A stretch of DNA of 50,864 bases from JAMLIO01 sp031412575 (GTDB lineage: Bacteria; Bdellovibrionota; Bdellovibrionia; Bdellovibrionales; UBA1609): positions 1 to 50,864 of the forward strand of contig JANODG010000088.1 in assembly GCA_031412575.1 (NCBI GenBank). Reading direction: 5' to 3'. Each line of letters begins with the position of its first letter. Position 1 is the first letter of the stretch. The notes under the pieces were generated by a model. It was not told the DNA's origin and made no database searches. It was given only the letters and a program-made list of their open reading frames with translations. Shown piece by piece: positions 50,726 through 50,864 of the stretch. A program made the position numbers and the translations under genes.

Positions 50726-50864
50726 CAACCGCCCCAACAACCCAGCCGCCTCATTTAATTTAAACCCAAATTTTTAAATCCTTTATTCTTAAATATGAAA
50801 GTTTTATTTATCGTCAAAAATATTATTAAAAGGGATTTGCACTTCAAAAATAAGTTCGGCTTGG

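Noticed and set aside
50795..50864. Possible 5' end of a gene (MKVLFIVKN...) running off the window
   Set aside because: Only 23 codons are visible, there is no Shine-Dalgarno and the start resembles chance AT-rich sequence; it cannot be supported from this window.
1..50864. tRNA, rRNA or riboswitch genes
   Set aside because: I looked in the spacers for tRNA-like cloverleaf ends and conserved rRNA or riboswitch cores and saw none; a covariance-model scan would be needed to exclude them fully.

Overview
The window is AT-rich, gene-dense bacterial DNA. It probably comes from a member of the Bdellovibrionota (Bdellovibrio and like organisms). The grounds are the compact C5-type haem cluster with an embedded two-component system, many exported proteins of unknown function, several secreted serine proteases, peptidoglycan-active enzymes, a DUF4105 protein, and a PilJ-GGDEF protein with a degenerate active site. 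This taxonomic reading is inference; no rRNA or tRNA gene was seen. The coding background uses A/T-ending codons, against which a family of GC-rich repeats stands out.

Layout. (1) 1-10.9 kb: metabolism and stress genes. These are a lysine-rich-tailed peroxiredoxin, kynurenine formamidase (kynB), a DUF4105 protein, DUF3015 and a Cys-rich exported protein, tryptophan 2,3-dioxygenase (kynA), a tight minus-strand operon (creatininase family, formimidoylglutamase-like, threonine aldolase), and Fe-superoxide dismutase. (2) 11-16.5 kb: a PilJ/GGDEF membrane protein, a GNAT enzyme, queG divergent from a CCA/poly(A) polymerase, and a DUF481 outer-membrane protein. (3) 16.6-28.5 kb: haem biosynthesis in the order hemB, hemA, hemC-hemD fusion, hemL, histidine kinase, response regulator, hemE, hemN, hemY, hemH. 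Together these cover every step from glutamyl-tRNA to protohaem. A 171-bp inverted repeat lies between the regulator and hemE. (4) 28.6-38.3 kb: an accessory block of exported proteins of unknown function, with a subtilase, a lytic-transglycosylase-like protein and a trypsin-like lipoprotein. (5) 38.4-50.8 kb: an unusual soluble AAA+ ATPase fused to an FtsH-type (M41) peptidase, a second trypsin-like protease, a coiled-coil lipoprotein, rpsD, sufE, yebC, a secreted serpin, DUF2461, and a MepA-like LAS peptidase.

The most unusual signal is a modular GC-rich repeat found at six loci (27038, 33719, 34805, 40484, 43626, and a tandem pair at 47981-48164). It consists of short leader hairpins ending in AAAAGTTCC, then a stem whose arms differ between copies but still pair, then GAGTGAACTAGACAGC. 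Four loci start directly after a stop codon. A fifth abuts a stop codon in the opposite orientation. One copy is inserted in frame inside hemY and another is read in the same frame into the N-terminus of a lipoprotein protease. This resembles in concept the palindromic elements that insert into Rickettsia genes, but I do not recognise the family.

The genes fit a haem- and oxygen-stress-aware predator-like lifestyle: haem synthesis feeding a haem enzyme (kynA), SOD and peroxiredoxin for defence, and several secreted proteases encoded in the same stretch as a secreted serpin that could protect the cell from its own or prey proteases. That last link is inference.
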